Below are positions 1 to 12,400 of a stretch of DNA of 64,000 nt, piece by piece. Made by a program: the position numbers and the translations under genes. The stretch comes from Blepharisma japonicum (lineage: Eukaryota; Ciliophora; Heterotrichea; Heterotrichida; Blepharismidae), in the NCBI GenBank assembly GCA_949751835.1, contig CATKHK010000055.1, forward strand, positions 248,001 through 312,000. The letters are read 5' to 3'. Below the pieces are notes generated by a model. That model searched no databases. It was not told the DNA's origin and saw nothing but the letters and a program-made list of their open reading frames with translations. Each line of letters opens with the position of its first letter. Within the stretch, counting starts at the first letter, position 1.

Positions 1-1300
1 AAGGTAAAGCAAGCGCAAAGCTTGCTTTTTTCTTGGTAAATGCTGACTGCATAGCTTCATGTATGGCTCGATATGCATCATCATAATCATACTTCAGCCT
101 TCACTTGTAGTCTTTAGCAACCCAAGGCTTACTAGTCCCAGTTATCGCATCATGATGCAATGATAAGCTTGTATTATAAGCTATATATGCTTCTCCTTGA
201 ATTAAAGCTTTCGCAATTTCAGCAGCTCTAACTAATCTGTGTGTCTTATTTATAAGCTGCTTTAATGCTGGCCGTGTTGTATAAAACCCAGTCCAAAATG
301 CAGGGCGGTTTCCAAATCGATAACTTTGATAAGGGAAAAAGTCACTCTTATATACAGGGAATTTTGCATTTGATTTTCTGACTTCATCAAAATACTCAGT
401 TGCCGTTGCAAATTTTATATCAAAATCTGGATATAGTCCAGAAAATTTCATCCAATCCATAACTTGCTCAAGTCTTTCGAAAATTAATTTTGCTTCTGGG
501 AAATAGTTAAAAAAGAAGTCTCCTCCATATATCATCATAAGCTTGTCTGTTTTATAACCTCCCGACCATTCTAGACATGTGTTGTAAAGCCTTTCTGCGC
601 TATTTAGAAATTACCAAGCTTTAATATCATTTTGAGTAGGCTTTGCATTACCGAAACAAGCATCAGGACTATTTGTTTGAAGAAAGCCTGGAGGATAGTA
701 ATAGTCATATAAAACATGTGTAAAAAGTGCCTCATTGCTTCCAAAATTTACCCCTTTTCATATAAATTCCATGTCCCCTGAACCTCTTAACTGAGATCGA
801 AATGCTTCGTTAATGCGATTAATAACAAGATATTCATAGCCAAACCTCGAAAAAATACCCGGAGTCAAAGCAGAATGACCAAAAATATCAATTTGCCATC
901 CAGTTCTCACTCTATCAACTCCAAATTCTTTATACAGATATTGATGGCCAGTTTCAATTTGCCTTATAACCATATCAAAATCTGGATTTGCTTCATCCCC
1001 TTGCACATATCCTCCTCCCACAAATTCTATTTGGCCTTTTTTAACCAAGTCTCTGAATTTGTTTGTAATGTTTGCATGTTGATCATCCATTCACATTTTA
1101 AGATATGAAGTCTCTGACCAAACAAATTTCCTATTTTCATCTTCTTCAAGCAAAGTTACAACATTGTTTAAAATTGATTTTACTTTTGTTTGATAATAAG
1201 AATCAAAAGTTTCCAGTCAGCCAGGGTCGCAGTGAGAGTGTGGCACTATGAATAATTCTAATCCTTCGCAAAGTGTAAGGAGAAGGATCAAAATTATCAT
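1..1300 (-). CDS. GH38 class II alpha-mannosidase (C-terminus outside window)
   Basis: Glycoside hydrolase family 38 enzyme that removes alpha-linked mannose from N-glycans, in the lysosome or Golgi. The ATG at 1298-1300 begins a hydrophobic signal peptide (MIILILLLTLCEG). Next comes HSHCDPGW, carrying the His and Asp zinc ligands, then GWQIDIFGHS with the predicted catalytic nucleophile Asp, and HHDAITGT with another zinc ligand His near 150-175. The frame needs TGA=Trp at about 1217-1219 (DPGW), 1090-1092, 758-760 and 101-103, and removal of a 15-nt intron at 600-614. It stays open to base 1, so the C-terminal part is missing only because of the window edge. Family membership is firm. Lysosomal versus Golgi subtype is open, since the first motif looks Golgi-like and the region after HHDAITGT is mixed. 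Confidence 0.93.
600..614 (-). other. 15-nt spliceosomal intron in the mannosidase gene
   Basis: On the minus strand GTAATTTCTAAATAG follows codon bases TG. Removing it joins TG to C (Cys) and continues as the expected GH38 residues ACAERLYN. Left in place it gives an in-frame TAA. It is a phase-2 intron with GT..AG borders. Confidence 0.9.
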
Positions 1301-2735
1301 TTTTATAAATGCCAAAGAATCGACATATTTTCAACACAACTAAAATGTGATGGATAAATAATATTTGACAAATAAACTTATTTAATTTTAAAAAATTATT
1401 GCGATTTAGATCTTAGTATTTCCTAAATATCCAAACTTCCGATATTTTGCTAAAATTTGAAGAGGAATAGTAAATGGATTAATTATTTAGTCATTTCCAT
1501 TATGCAAGTTTTCTCAATCAATCTCAATATTGAGTTCCCTTGCCACTGTCAAATATTAAATCACCACTCTTGAGTCTGTCCCTTTTTCTGAGCATCCCGC
1601 CTGTATCATAAATGTCTACTAGTTTGATCTAAACGGCTTATTGGCCTTTGGTTTACAGCTGCATTTTCAATTCTCAGGTAAAGATATCAATGTCCACAAG
1701 GTTTGAGTATCTGCTACCTTAATTAGAGGAAATAGAGTGAGCATCGTCGCTATTTGGGTTCTTGTTGGAGGCAATAGTTAAATAATTCATCAATCGAAAC
1801 TAATGTCATTATTAAAATTGCTGGCAGATGATTTCTGTTCGGAAGTATAAGAAATTAAAAAACAGCTATATTTGATTGCTAATATTTTTTATATTTTCTC
1901 GCATGAATGATGATATTTTATTAAAGTTAAGTGCTTAGCTTTTATAATAAAAATTATTTGTAATGATATTGAAACAATTTCTTAATGCTTTCTTCTGATG
2001 CTTGCTATCATGTGAAAATTATATTCATTTTAAAATGCCATTAAAATAAAATTAAAAAAATATAATTGTAATAAAGTCTTTTGTTTTAAAAGAGAGTATT
2101 TTAAGAAAGTTATGCTTTATATTGATTACCACATCTATAAAAATAAATTAGAGGTGAAAAGCAGGCTAAGTACCAAGTGCCATTCTAACTAAATAATAAT
2201 AATAATAAATGATTTACATAATAATCTGAGTCTTTTATTATTCTTCATTTTCATGCTCTAAGTGTAGATTTTCTTTACCAAATATACCTAATTGTATTAT
2301 CTTTAAAAATCTCATGGATAATTAATTGAAAAGATATCAAAAACCCTAATTTCCATAAAGAAAATGGCATAGATCTTCCATTTTTCTTCAGTTTAATTAG
2401 TCATAATTAATTTTTTTACCCATCTCATAATCAAATTTACTCTTTTAGCTTTTATTCTCAAAGATTGGCTAATAAGCATTAAGCTAAAATTAATTTTTTT
2501 AATTTTAATAAGTTCCGCCCGATTAATCAAGGTCATCATTTTCATAAATTTTTGCTTAACTTAAAATTGAAAATCTTTAATGATTTTTTTATATGAAATC
2601 TGATATAATTATGAAATTATTATATATTTTATTAATAATTCGAAAGATTAATTTAAAATTTTTGTAATTACCAAAAGATTAATTGCTCAGAATTTATTTT
2701 AAGAATTATTCTCTGAATCCATTTATTTTCTAAAA
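1301..2735. other. Intergenic, 1.4 kb, between divergent genes
   Basis: Region between the mannosidase start and the histidine kinase start, so it should contain both promoters. Most is very AT-rich, with a short AAT repeat at 2191-2210. The piece from about 1450 to 1830 is visibly less AT-rich and has a short minus-strand frame without TAA or TAG, but no recognisable domain. No RNA gene was seen. Confidence 0.6.
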
Positions 2736-4877
2736 ATGATGAAGAGTACAAAGGAACAATGGATCGTTGAAGAAGTCGAGGAATCATATAAATTTTTAAT
2801 TTTATTCAGCAATTTTCTAATAGCCACATCAATAATCTCCAGGGTATGTGACTTGATTTTTAGTCCTTCACCTTTCCTATTTGAAATTATTATCCCATGG
2901 ACCATCATGCATATACTGGTCACTTTATCCATAAAAGTTGTCCAGAATAAATCTAAAAATTACAAAATTGCAGCATCTCTCTTTTACGCAGAGTACTTTA
3001 GCCTTGTTTGCAAGGGTTTTGCAGATAAAAGTCTAAAAAATCAATATTCGATTACTGAACTATTTGCATTTTTGATCGTATCATGCTTCCAATTTTCTGT
3101 AGTGAAGAATAAGATTGCTTTCAATTTACTGGTTATAAAATTTATATATTTATGAGAAATTCACGACAGAATTTTTGGTTTTAAAAAGATTGAAGAGAAT
3201 CACAACCCTGCACACCTTTGAATTGCCATTACTTTACTAGTAAATGTATGTCATTCTTGGTCAAATAAAGTTTCTTTTGAAAGATTTAGCTATAAATTGG
3301 AATTGGAAAATACCAAAAAGAGGCTTAATATTGTAACAGAATCATTTTCTGATGGGTTTTTAATTATTTCAGAAAATATAAAAATCGAATTTTCAAATTC
3401 TTATGCTCAGGAACTCCTAGGATGCAGTTTTGAAAATCTTCGCATGTCAATTTTGCAAATAGAGTACCTTCAGAACAAAAGAGTCTGTAATTTTGGCATT
3501 TCTAACTCTTTAAAAGATGATCTAATGTATTTATTATCAAATTGACACTTAGAAGAAACTACACTTGGGTATGCTTATTTGCAAAACAATAACATAGAGT
3601 TTAAGGCGAAACAAATTTTCTGAGAAAATAACCATGCATTATTTTTGACAATTAGGAATGTAAATCAATCAATTGAATTAGAAAAAAAAATCGCTAATGA
3701 TCGAATGAAAAATCTATTGTTACGTTCTGTCTCTCATGAATTGAGAACTCCATTAAATTCAATAATATACTTTACAAATGAATTAATATCAAAATTTTAT
3801 GAAAAGCCATTAGCTGATTATAAGCAGCTTAAAATTATCTGAATATCAAGTAAACTTATGCTTTCATTAATCAATGATATAGTTGATTATACTAAACTGC
3901 TATCTGGAGCATTTTCAATTCAAAAATCTCATTGTAATATCAGAGAAGTAATTAGGCAAGTTTATGAATTATTTAATATTCAAGCAATTAAGAAGCAAAT
4001 ATCAGTTATAATAAGAGTTGATCCAAGTATTCCAGAATTTATTTATACAGATTCAATAAGACTAAGCCAAATTCTTCTTAATTTAATGAGCAATGCTTTT
4101 AAGAATACTTTGAGAGGAAAAATCGAAATTTGCTGTGTGAGCACAGTTAGTAATAAGATGAAAATTTCAGTTCAGGATTCTGGAATTGGAATGAATGAAG
4201 AATTTATGGATAGCTTGCTTAGGAATTTAAATATTTTAAATACCCCAGCACTAAATTCGAACGGAACAGGACTTGGCCTTTACATATCAAACTTACTTGT
4301 AAAACAGTTAGGTGGGAAAAGATTAAAAATTAATTCAATCCCCGGGAAAGGTTCAACATTCAGCTTCTCAATAGCTATTTTTGAAAATAATTTATTGACT
4401 GGTATCCATGAAAAACTTGAAAGTGATTTTAGTGAAGATTATGTTGAATTAAATAGTGAGCACAGATTTTTTTCAAAATCAAGGCAAAAAGATGTTTTGA
4501 TAGTTGATGATACAGAATTTAATTTAGAAGTTCTTTCTTCAATATTAAAGAAAAATAATATTTCATACGAAGAAGCTTCAAATGGGAAAATAGCACTTGA
4601 GAAGGTGATAAAGCAAGACTCTATAGATCAATCATATAAAGTGATTATTATGGACTGTGAAATGCCAGAAATGAATGGATGGAAGGCATCAGAATATATT
4701 GAAACATTGTTTAGACAAGGTAAATTAAGAAATTTGCCACATATTATAGGGCATTCTGCGTACAATTCTGAAGAAGATATAAGGCTTTGCTATCAAAGTG
4801 GAATGGCTTATTTTTTACCAAAGCCCTGCTGTCCAGATAAATTAATAAGTGTGGTGAGAAATTACCTGAACTGTTAA
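2736..4877 (+). CDS. Membrane-anchored hybrid sensor histidine kinase
   Basis: Two-component phosphorelay kinase of 713 aa when TGA is read as Trp; all pieces lie in one frame and no intron is needed. Residues 1-180 hold several hydrophobic helices. A PAS-like segment follows around 190-300. The HisKA H-box SVSHELRTPLN lies near residue 333. The HATPase has an N-box (NLMSNAFKN), DSGIGM and GTGLGLYI. The C-terminal receiver domain begins with VLIVDDTEFN near 586, has the phospho-acceptor Asp in IIMDCEMPEMNGW near 639, and ends with the PKPCC lysine motif. It would sense a signal at the membrane and pass phosphate from His to its own receiver Asp, then to an unseen HPt protein. It ends at TAA. 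At least five Trp codons are TGA (3153, 3216, 3543, 3621 and 3840, approximately), so a standard-code annotation would split it into four fragments. Confidence 0.92.
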
Positions 4878-5364
4878 GCCTTATATTTTCATAATTTATA
4901 ATAAGGATTTTCGCTATGAAATGCTTTTTTTAAGAAACTGACTGCCAATTAAATTCACTGTCTTAATGAATTCGCAAGTGATTAAAATATTATTGATTGT
5001 GAGTGTTAGAGTTATAATTATAGCATTTTCAACTTTCATCAAATATAATAGAAGCGTTATCCTTAAGCCAATATAATTAATTACATAGAATGTTGTGTAA
5101 TCAATTAATATGCTTATTAAAATTAGTCAAAACAGACAATAAGTTAATGCGGCCATGATAAGGAATTTAATTTATAGGTCTCTAGACAAAAAATTAATCG
5201 GCTTACTTAAATAATGAAACATGCAATTTAGCAAAAAAGTGCTTTTTGTAGACAATGTCTAATGATTTAAATAATAAATCTTTAATAAATTAAAGAATAG
5301 AGAAGAAATTAAAGTTATTTTAAACTTAAGCTCTTGATTACATGTTGGTGCTAAATAGAAATTA
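4878..5364. other. Intergenic between convergent genes
   Basis: AT-rich stretch between the 3' ends of the histidine kinase and ETFDH. No open frame, RNA gene or clear repeat was seen. Confidence 0.6.
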
Positions 5365-7029
5365 CTAGAAAGGTCCTCCATTTCCTTCTGGCACTGTCCA
5401 TTTGATGAAATTGTTTACAGCTTTGATATCACATGTTTTGCAATGAATGCAATTTTGAGAGTTTATATGAAGCTTATTGTCAATATATTCATAGACACCA
5501 GCAGGACAGAAATTCTGTTCAATTCCTGCATAATACTTTAGTGATAAATCTGGCTTTCCATCCATACCTGGCTTAATCTTTAAATGGCAAGGCTGATCTT
5601 CATGATGATTGGTACCTGTTTTTGAGACTTGGGTTAATAAATCAAATGTTAACTTCCCGTCAGGTTTTGGGTAATCTATAGGTTTACAATCTCTTGCAAA
5701 ATGTGTGGCAGCTGAATCATTTTCTGGATTTTTCTTTTCTGTTAATGCGATTCTATTTCCTCCAAAAACTGAATTACTTAGCCAAGCTTGTACTGATCCC
5801 CACCAAATATTTTGAGAAAACCCTTCTCTAACATTTCTTACATCATAAAGTTCTTTCCATAGCCAGGATTTCCTATATTTATGATAATACTTGAATAGCT
5901 CTTTTCCTTCCGCATCTCCATGATCAAGCGCTTCATGAACTGTTTCTGCAGCTAAAATACCTGACTTCATAGCTGTATGAGTTCCTTTGATTTTTGCTGT
6001 ATTCATGAATCCAGCTGAGCAACCAAGAAGCATGCCACCTGGAAATGTAAGTTTTGGCACAGAGTAATAGCCACCTTCATTTAGGGCTCTAGCACCATAT
6101 GATAAACATTCACCACCTTCAAGGTGTTTCCTGATGTCTGGGTGAGTTTTGTATCTTTGGAGCTCTTTAAATGGAGAGATATAAGGATTTTTGTAATCCA
6201 ATCCAAAAACAAGCCCTACATGAACAATATCTTGGAGCTGGTGGTATAAAAAGCCACCACAAATTGTAGTAGAGTCAGTTGGCCATCCTATTGTGTGCTG
6301 CACAAATCCTGGTTTAGATTTGGATGGGTCAATCTTCCATACTTCTTTTATCCCAATCCCGTAAATTTGATTCATCACTTGTCTTTCTCCATCATTGAAA
6401 TTTCTAAGATCAAATTTTTTGATAATTTCTTCACTTAGGCTTCCTCTGCATCCTTCAGCAAATAAACTTTGTTTTGCTTTAATTTCTACACCTGGCTGAA
6501 AATCTTCTCTTGGCTTTCCATCTTTTCCTATGCCAAAATCCCTAGTAATTATTCCTTCAATATGTCCATTTGGACTTACCAACAGCTCATTAGCTGGGAA
6601 ACCTGGATAAATCTGCACACCTAAGTCTTCTGCATATTTTCCAAGCCATCTGACAAGTTCGCTAAGGGAAATTACATAATTCCCAGCGTTGTGCAAAAAT
6701 CCAGGGATTAAAAAATGTGGAACATCAATGGAATGCTTTTCAGTCAATACACAAAATTTGTTAGTAGTAACTGGGGTTTTAATTGGGGTGTCCAATTCAC
6801 GCCAGTTTGGGATTAGCTCATCAAGAGCTTTAGTTTCAAAGCAATTTCCAGAAACAGTATGAGCACCAACTTCTGCTGCTTTTTCAACAACACAGACTTC
6901 ATAATTTGGATTTAACTGCTTTAGCTTTATAGCGGCACTAAGTCCAGCAGGCCCGGCTCCTACAATCACAGCATCACATTCAATTCTTTCTCTAGCTTGG
7001 CTTGCAAATCTGCGAACTGCCCTCCACAT
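5365..7029 (-). CDS. ETFDH: Electron transfer flavoprotein-ubiquinone oxidoreductase
   Basis: 554-aa mitochondrial inner-membrane flavoprotein that takes electrons from ETF (fatty-acid and amino-acid oxidation) and reduces ubiquinone. The N-terminus MWRAVRRFASQARER is a basic, Arg-rich presequence. The FAD dinucleotide-binding motif GAGPAGLSAA follows at residues 23-32. The C-terminus has the four cysteines of the 4Fe-4S cluster in FCPAGVYEY and NCIHCKTCDIK, and ends PEGNGGPF, where the human protein has a near-identical ending. The stop is TAG, which shows TAG is a true terminator here. It has no TGA codon: about a dozen tryptophans are all TGG, unlike the surface-protein genes. Slightly shorter than the human precursor (617 aa), but no domain is missing. 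Confidence 0.97.
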   Translation of the reverse strand: MWRAVRRFASQARERIECDAVIVGAGPAGLSAAIKLKQLNPNYEVCVVEKAAEVGAHTVSGNCFETKALDELIPNWRELDTPIKTPVTTNKFCVLTEKHSIDVPHFLIPGFLHNAGNYVISLSELVRWLGKYAEDLGVQIYPGFPANELLVSPNGHIEGIITRDFGIGKDGKPREDFQPGVEIKAKQSLFAEGCRGSLSEEIIKKFDLRNFNDGERQVMNQIYGIGIKEVWKIDPSKSKPGFVQHTIGWPTDSTTICGGFLYHQLQDIVHVGLVFGLDYKNPYISPFKELQRYKTHPDIRKHLEGGECLSYGARALNEGGYYSVPKLTFPGGMLLGCSAGFMNTAKIKGTHTAMKSGILAAETVHEALDHGDAEGKELFKYYHKYRKSWLWKELYDVRNVREGFSQNIWWGSVQAWLSNSVFGGNRIALTEKKNPENDSAATHFARDCKPIDYPKPDGKLTFDLLTQVSKTGTNHHEDQPCHLKIKPGMDGKPDLSLKYYAGIEQNFCPAGVYEYIDNKLHINSQNCIHCKTCDIKAVNNFIKWTVPEGNGGPF

Positions 7030-7396
7030 TTTATTAAGGAAAGATATTAAAAATTTTAAAATTTGCAGCTTATATCGCTTTATTTATTTTCATAATAGAA
7101 AAATTGATAAAATCATAAAACTTAGCTATTTACTTTGATCTATTGGAGATCTAAATATTTCAACTAATGTATTTCTCTTCTAAAGTTAGAAGGTCAAATA
7201 TTTGTCATAATTTTTCCCTTAGGTATATATAGCAGAAGAAATCTGAATAGAAGAAACCTCATAAAATAATCATGGTCATAATGGAAAGTATAAACTTAAA
7301 ATATATAAAAAAGAAGCAATCCATCAAAATATTTATAAAACAAAAGTTGTAAGTAATCAATAAATTATTTGTATTTGCTAAGACTTTATTCTTAAA
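7030..7396. other. Intergenic, upstream of ETFDH
   Basis: 367 bp of AT-rich DNA between the ETFDH start and the stop of the next minus-strand gene; presumed to hold the ETFDH promoter. No motif could be assigned. Confidence 0.5.
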
Positions 7397-8062
7397 TTAA
7401 AATGAACATTCAGTTAAAGAGTCAATCGGGGCTAGCAAACTTAAACACAAAAATGGCTCATATACAAAATATTGCATTACAAAAAAAATCATCCCATTCA
7501 AAATGACATGTATTAATGGAATAAATCTTGCCTTCAGCATGTTATGATATCCAGCCAAAAACTCATTATTATATACCATAAACCTGATTTTATTGTCATA
7601 ACTTCTTCTCTCCCTTAGCATAGTCATTATCTCAGGGTCAAACTTAAAAGACTCCAACTGCTCTGATGCAATTTCAAAGTAAAGATAGCTTGTTGACCCA
7701 CGATTACATAAAATTGGTGAATATACCATATACATGAAAGGGTCTGGGATTCTTTTTTGATTAGATTTCAAGACACACACAGCAAATTCATGAATAAGAA
7801 GTGTAAAGCAGTTCCCGATAAAGGTAAGAAGGTTGATAAAAGGAATAAAATAGAAAAAAAGCATACAAAATAGACAGCGAGATTCCAATGCAAACCAGAG
7901 CTTATAGAGAAAATCATTGTGAGCTGTTTTTAAAAATACCTCGCCTTCACGGTTTACTGCATCATTGTATTGCTCTATCACAAGATTGCAACGAGATATA
8001 GGATCAAATTTTCCTTTTATTTGTTCGCCAAGTTGTGTAAGACCGATTCCTCTTTTATACAT
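7397..8062 (-). CDS. Small multi-pass membrane protein, unknown function
   Basis: 221-aa protein without a recognised family. Residues 1-50 are hydrophilic (KRGIGLTQLGEQIKGKF). Two hydrophobic stretches lie at about 62-98 and one long one at 182-212, so it probably spans a membrane two to four times. A charged loop (residues 125-175, containing MTMLRERRSYDNK) lies between them. It begins 8 bp after the stop of the upstream gene on the same strand, closer than a usual promoter. It ends with TAA and contains no TGA. The length, clean frame and typical stop support a real gene; function is unknown. Confidence 0.7.
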   Translation of the reverse strand: MYKRGIGLTQLGEQIKGKFDPISRCNLVIEQYNDAVNREGEVFLKTAHNDFLYKLWFALESRCLFCMLFFYFIPFINLLTFIGNCFTLLIHEFAVCVLKSNQKRIPDPFMYMVYSPILCNRGSTSYLYFEIASEQLESFKFDPEIMTMLRERRSYDNKIRFMVYNNEFLAGYHNMLKARFIPLIHVILNGMIFFVMQYFVYEPFLCLSLLAPIDSLTECSF

Positions 8063-8070
8063 AATAAAAA

Positions 8071-9216
8071 TTATTTTAAGTATTTATTTATGTCTTTAAG
8101 GAAGTTTTGAAATTCAGGTTTGGATTTTATATTTCTTTCCTTGACTATATCTAACAAAATTTTAGATAACTCTTCGTTATCATTTATGTTTAGATGATTT
8201 AGCCCATAGATTATATGTAAAATAGTCAAATCAGCTTCATATTTTAGCTTGGACTTGAATTGAACCAACACATCTTTCAGCTGGTTTAAGAAATCTGTCT
8301 TTTGCTCTAATAGTTTTGGACTCATATACCTCGAATATGCATTTAAAATTCCTGAAACGTTTTGAATTGTTATATCTTTTTTCCCTTTTGTTATCAGCAG
8401 ATTTTCAATATCGCTATAAATTTTTGGATTTCCTTTATTTGCTTTTACAAGCCCAGATAAAATTATCGTGAAATCATAAGCCGTCATTCCCTTTGTTGTT
8501 TCCTCAATCCTTTTAATTAACCCTCTATAAAGATCATCACTTCCTATTTTATGCTGTGCAAATGTATATAAAATCCTGCTTGCATCTACGCCATCTAATT
8601 CACCTGAAGTTCTCAATACTTGCTGCTCTAAAATGAGCAAAATCTTTTCATTAAGCCTATGAAGCTTTTTAAATGCGTGCATGATAACAGCAACAGTGCT
8701 TGCTCTCATGCTATGTAGTGGACATACTCTTTCAACAATAATCTCTTCTATTTTATTCCAAAATTCTGGAGAACCTTTCCTGGAAGTTGAAAAGACTTGA
8801 ACGACGCCATAAATGTTTTTAGAGTCAATTGAATTGTAATGGGTCGTCAAAATGCTTTTTTCAAAGGCTTGCCACAACTCTTCGTTCACGATATTGAAAT
8901 TGGAGCATTCTCTTATGATTTTTATAAGAGATTTGAAGTCATAATTTTCAATAATTGAAATTAATTTGGATGAAACTAGCCTTATAGCAGGTAATGTGGC
9001 AAAATCTACCTTAGGAAGAGCAAGGCTTTTCTTTTTCTTTTTGTCGGTATCTTGGAGAAGCTTAAGAAGTTTGGAAGCATTCTTGGGATTTGATGTGTCG
9101 AGCTTTGAAATAGCTTCAAGGTTATATGCGATTTTTCGAGGGAGATGGCTGTATTCTGAAATTCTGGCAAATTTAGAAAAAGGTCGGAAGAAAAGAGGGT
9201 ATATCCGAGAAATCAT
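8071..9216 (-). CDS. Probable mitochondrial helical-repeat (HPR/FASTK-like) RNA-binding protein
   Basis: 381-aa mostly helical protein. The N-terminus MISRIYPLFFRPFSKFARIS is basic and free of acidic residues, typical of a mitochondrial targeting peptide. The body is made of about 35-residue helical pairs with recurring patterns such as YGVVQVFSTSRKGSPEFW, VAVIMHAFKKLHRLNEKI, SRILYTFAQHKIGSDDLY and TIILSGLVKANKGNPKIY. This is the layout of heptatricopeptide or FASTK-type repeat proteins, which bind organellar RNA or rRNA, especially in alveolates. No RAP domain is visible at the C-terminus. The assignment rests on the repeat pattern alone; another alpha-solenoid class is possible. Its start is 259 bp from the divergent plus-strand gene. 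Confidence 0.7.
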   Translation of the reverse strand: MISRIYPLFFRPFSKFARISEYSHLPRKIAYNLEAISKLDTSNPKNASKLLKLLQDTDKKKKKSLALPKVDFATLPAIRLVSSKLISIIENYDFKSLIKIIRECSNFNIVNEELWQAFEKSILTTHYNSIDSKNIYGVVQVFSTSRKGSPEFWNKIEEIIVERVCPLHSMRASTVAVIMHAFKKLHRLNEKILLILEQQVLRTSGELDGVDASRILYTFAQHKIGSDDLYRGLIKRIEETTKGMTAYDFTIILSGLVKANKGNPKIYSDIENLLITKGKKDITIQNVSGILNAYSRYMSPKLLEQKTDFLNQLKDVLVQFKSKLKYEADLTILHIIYGLNHLNINDNEELSKILLDIVKERNIKSKPEFQNFLKDINKYLK

Positions 9217-9475
9217 ATTAACATGATTTTGTATGAAATTTAATGATGAATGAAATATGAAGAGAATTTAGATTTTATTGATTTAGCTCAAAATTTTGTG
9301 TAGATAGATAATAGAAGTAATATGGAAATTATGTCGATTATATTTATAGTTTAGGGCATTACCTAAATTTAGTATCAATCAATACCATGTTTTATTTCTC
9401 CACATGATAACACAGTCATTACATTTTCGCTTATTAGAGAAATGATCATCGTCCAGTAATTTCTTTATATAATAA
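9217..9475. promoter_or_regulatory. Divergent promoter region
   Basis: 259 bp between the starts of two head-to-head genes, so both promoters must lie here. The sequence is AT-rich with no assignable element. An ATG at 9442-9444 upstream of the plus-strand gene meets TAA after five codons and is not the gene start. Confidence 0.5.
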
Positions 9476-12400
9476 ATGATCATACTTGCAAATCTTTTTC
9501 TGATCATCAAAGTTGTTTCAGCCTTTTGTCCACTAGATTATGGTTTAATCACATCATCATGTTTAGGCTGCTTTCCACCCAAGAAGCTTCTCAAAGATAA
9601 AATTTGTGTCTCCACTTGCCCTTCTAACTCATTTGAAATCCCATCCTGTGATGGCCTTTCAATGATCTGCAGTCCTAATACAGGTGCGATTTTTAGCTTG
9701 ACCTTCTCGACAACTCATAACTTGACAAGCAATTCTATTGGCCGATTCACAAACTTTAGAAATTTGCCTTATTCTAATTCTTTAGGTCATAATCCATTAC
9801 CATACAGTGAAAGAGGCTTTTATTTCTTGCCCACCTCACAAATGTCCAGTAAATATCCTTACATACCATCAGTCGAGTTTACCCTAAACCTCTGAATTTG
9901 GGCTCAGGAAAATGGACAACTTTTGAACATCGAAGATAATGTCGATCGTTATCTCAGATTTGAGTCAATAAATGGAAAGTATAGGATCACTTTAACAGCT
10001 AAAAATTCATATAAAAATGCAGAAAGCTCAAGAATCGCATTTATTTCTGAAGGATACCCTAAAGCATGGCACAGTCTCACTGTTCAGTTCAACCAAATTG
10101 ACTGTGAAACTGTCGAAATGATGATAAAAATAAATGGAATTGCCAGCTCTAATCAGTTCTTTGGGTATGAAGCAGGATACGATGGAGAAAATTCTTTGTG
10201 AACACTTGGACAGACAAGAAATGAAAACTCTTTTAGAGGGTTTATTTATTGACTTGAGGCTAGAAATGACTTATTTATTGAGTTTCCAGAATTTGCAAAC
10301 AGATTGGAATGCAACTTTGGAAGCTTTTGGAATGGAAAAAAATGCGAAAAATATGAAAATCCATGGCCGCATCTTGCAAATTCCACTTCAGATAAAGGTA
10401 GATTATTATCAAACTGCTTTTATGGCTGCCTTTGCTCGACGAATACAGGGCTTTACACTGATTGTACAGCTTGTGATTATGCAGGCAATTATTATATGAG
10501 TGTTGGAAACCCTATCATATGTGTGGATTGGTGTCCAGGTGGATATAGTGACAATAATGATGGGACATGTGGCTGATATAGCGATATTGCTACTTCACTT
10601 GACTTGAATTCTGGGTCAGTTTCTCTCAAAAAATCAGGAAGTTGAAAATTTGGAGTGAGCTCAACAAATAATCAGCCAAATTATGATGCGAACGATCCAT
10701 ATCCAGCTCTTCAAAGAGGGTATTATTTCACATCAAACTCTATAGCAAATATAACAGGTATAATGATCGGCCCCTATTTTACGTTAAATTATTGGGTGAA
10801 AGCAACATCCAGTGGAACTTTTATGACCCAAATCAATAGTATGGGCAAGATATTAGTTAATTCAGATGGAACAACTACTTTGACACTAAAAATGCACGAC
10901 TCTTCAACTGCATCAGTAAATTCTGCAAAGATAGTTGGCTCCTGGCATAATTTGGTTTTTGTGGGACAAGCAAATGCTAATGGATCTTATCAACTGTTTG
11001 CCTATGTCGATGGAGTTCAAAGCAATACAGCTTCTTTTTACAATAAGGTCTACATTGATGATAATTCTCATGATGCATATCAGTCAATTCAATTAGGAGA
11101 CCCAACAAGTGGCTTTACCGGATTTATAGCATCATTCATTCTTTATAATTCAAATGACCCAAAATTTATATCTGCAAATTATACAACTTCAGGCTGTGTA
11201 GGGACTTGTAGCTCATGCCCAACAAATCTGCAGTGCTTAAGTGACTGTGCGTTAAACACTTATCCTCCTAGCTGCACCTCATGCTTGAGCTCGTGCACAA
11301 AAGGATGCGTGAATGGTCAAGCGTGCACTTTATGTCAGGATAGTCCTTGCACTACATGCACAAGTTATACAGGATCTTGCTCTGCTTGTGTCGCTTCTGC
11401 TACACTAACTAGTGGGCATTGCTCTTGCAACAATGGACTAAACTGGTTTTCCTCGTCTCTTTCTTGCACAACTGGGCCTGTATGCCCTTCTAGCTGTTCA
11501 GCATGCACTGATTCTTTGACATGCACTGGCTGTACTGGGTCTTTATACTTAATCCAAGGTACTTGTCTGAGTTTTTGCCCAACTGGCTATAAAATTAGCG
11601 GGAGTTCATGCAATTTGGACGGTTTAAATGGATTTGTTTTTAATTTGATGCCGCATGCAATTAGCGATGCTGTCAATGATTTGCAGTCAAATATCCCTGT
11701 TGTTACTGGATCAAGTAATGATTTCTATCCAAATTATAAGTCAGACGATCCTTATGCAGAAATATCAAGAGGTTATTATTTTTCAGGGTCCTCAATTATG
11801 TCGCTTCCCCCTAATTATAAAGACTCTACAACTCTTTTGACATTTTCTCCACAGTTTCTTATGGCAACCTGAATTAATCCTGTGAGTGATGGAGTATTAT
11901 TTTCTAAGCAAGATTCTTCTAATAATGAATATTTCACATTTAGCACTGCAAGTGGACACCCAAAAGGAACAATTAAATTACCAGATGGAAATTCTTATAC
12001 AGCAACAAGTACTTCATCAATAGTGATGAATCAATGAAATTTTGTTTATATAAGCTCTTTTATTAGCAGCTCTCAAAAGCAAGCAATTAAATTTTTAGTT
12101 AACACTGTTAGTGATACCACTGAATTTGTGTCCTATTGGTATCAAGATCTCCAAAGCTCATTTACAATTACTATAGGAGCTAAAAAAAGCTCAAGCACAT
12201 ATGCGAATTTTTATACAGGATTTTTATGGGATTTAAAAATTTACAATATAATACCTACTTCTTCCTTATACTCTACTTCATACTCATCAGGGTGCAGTTA
12301 TTGTCCTATTGATAATTCAAATACATGCCTACCAAACTGTCCGTTATCAAAGTATCCATCTGGAACAACTTGCGGAGACTGCGACGGATCATGCAATAAA

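Noticed and set aside
8966-9226. 86-aa plus-strand frame
   Set aside because: Antisense to the N-terminus of the helical-repeat gene; composition mirrors that gene.
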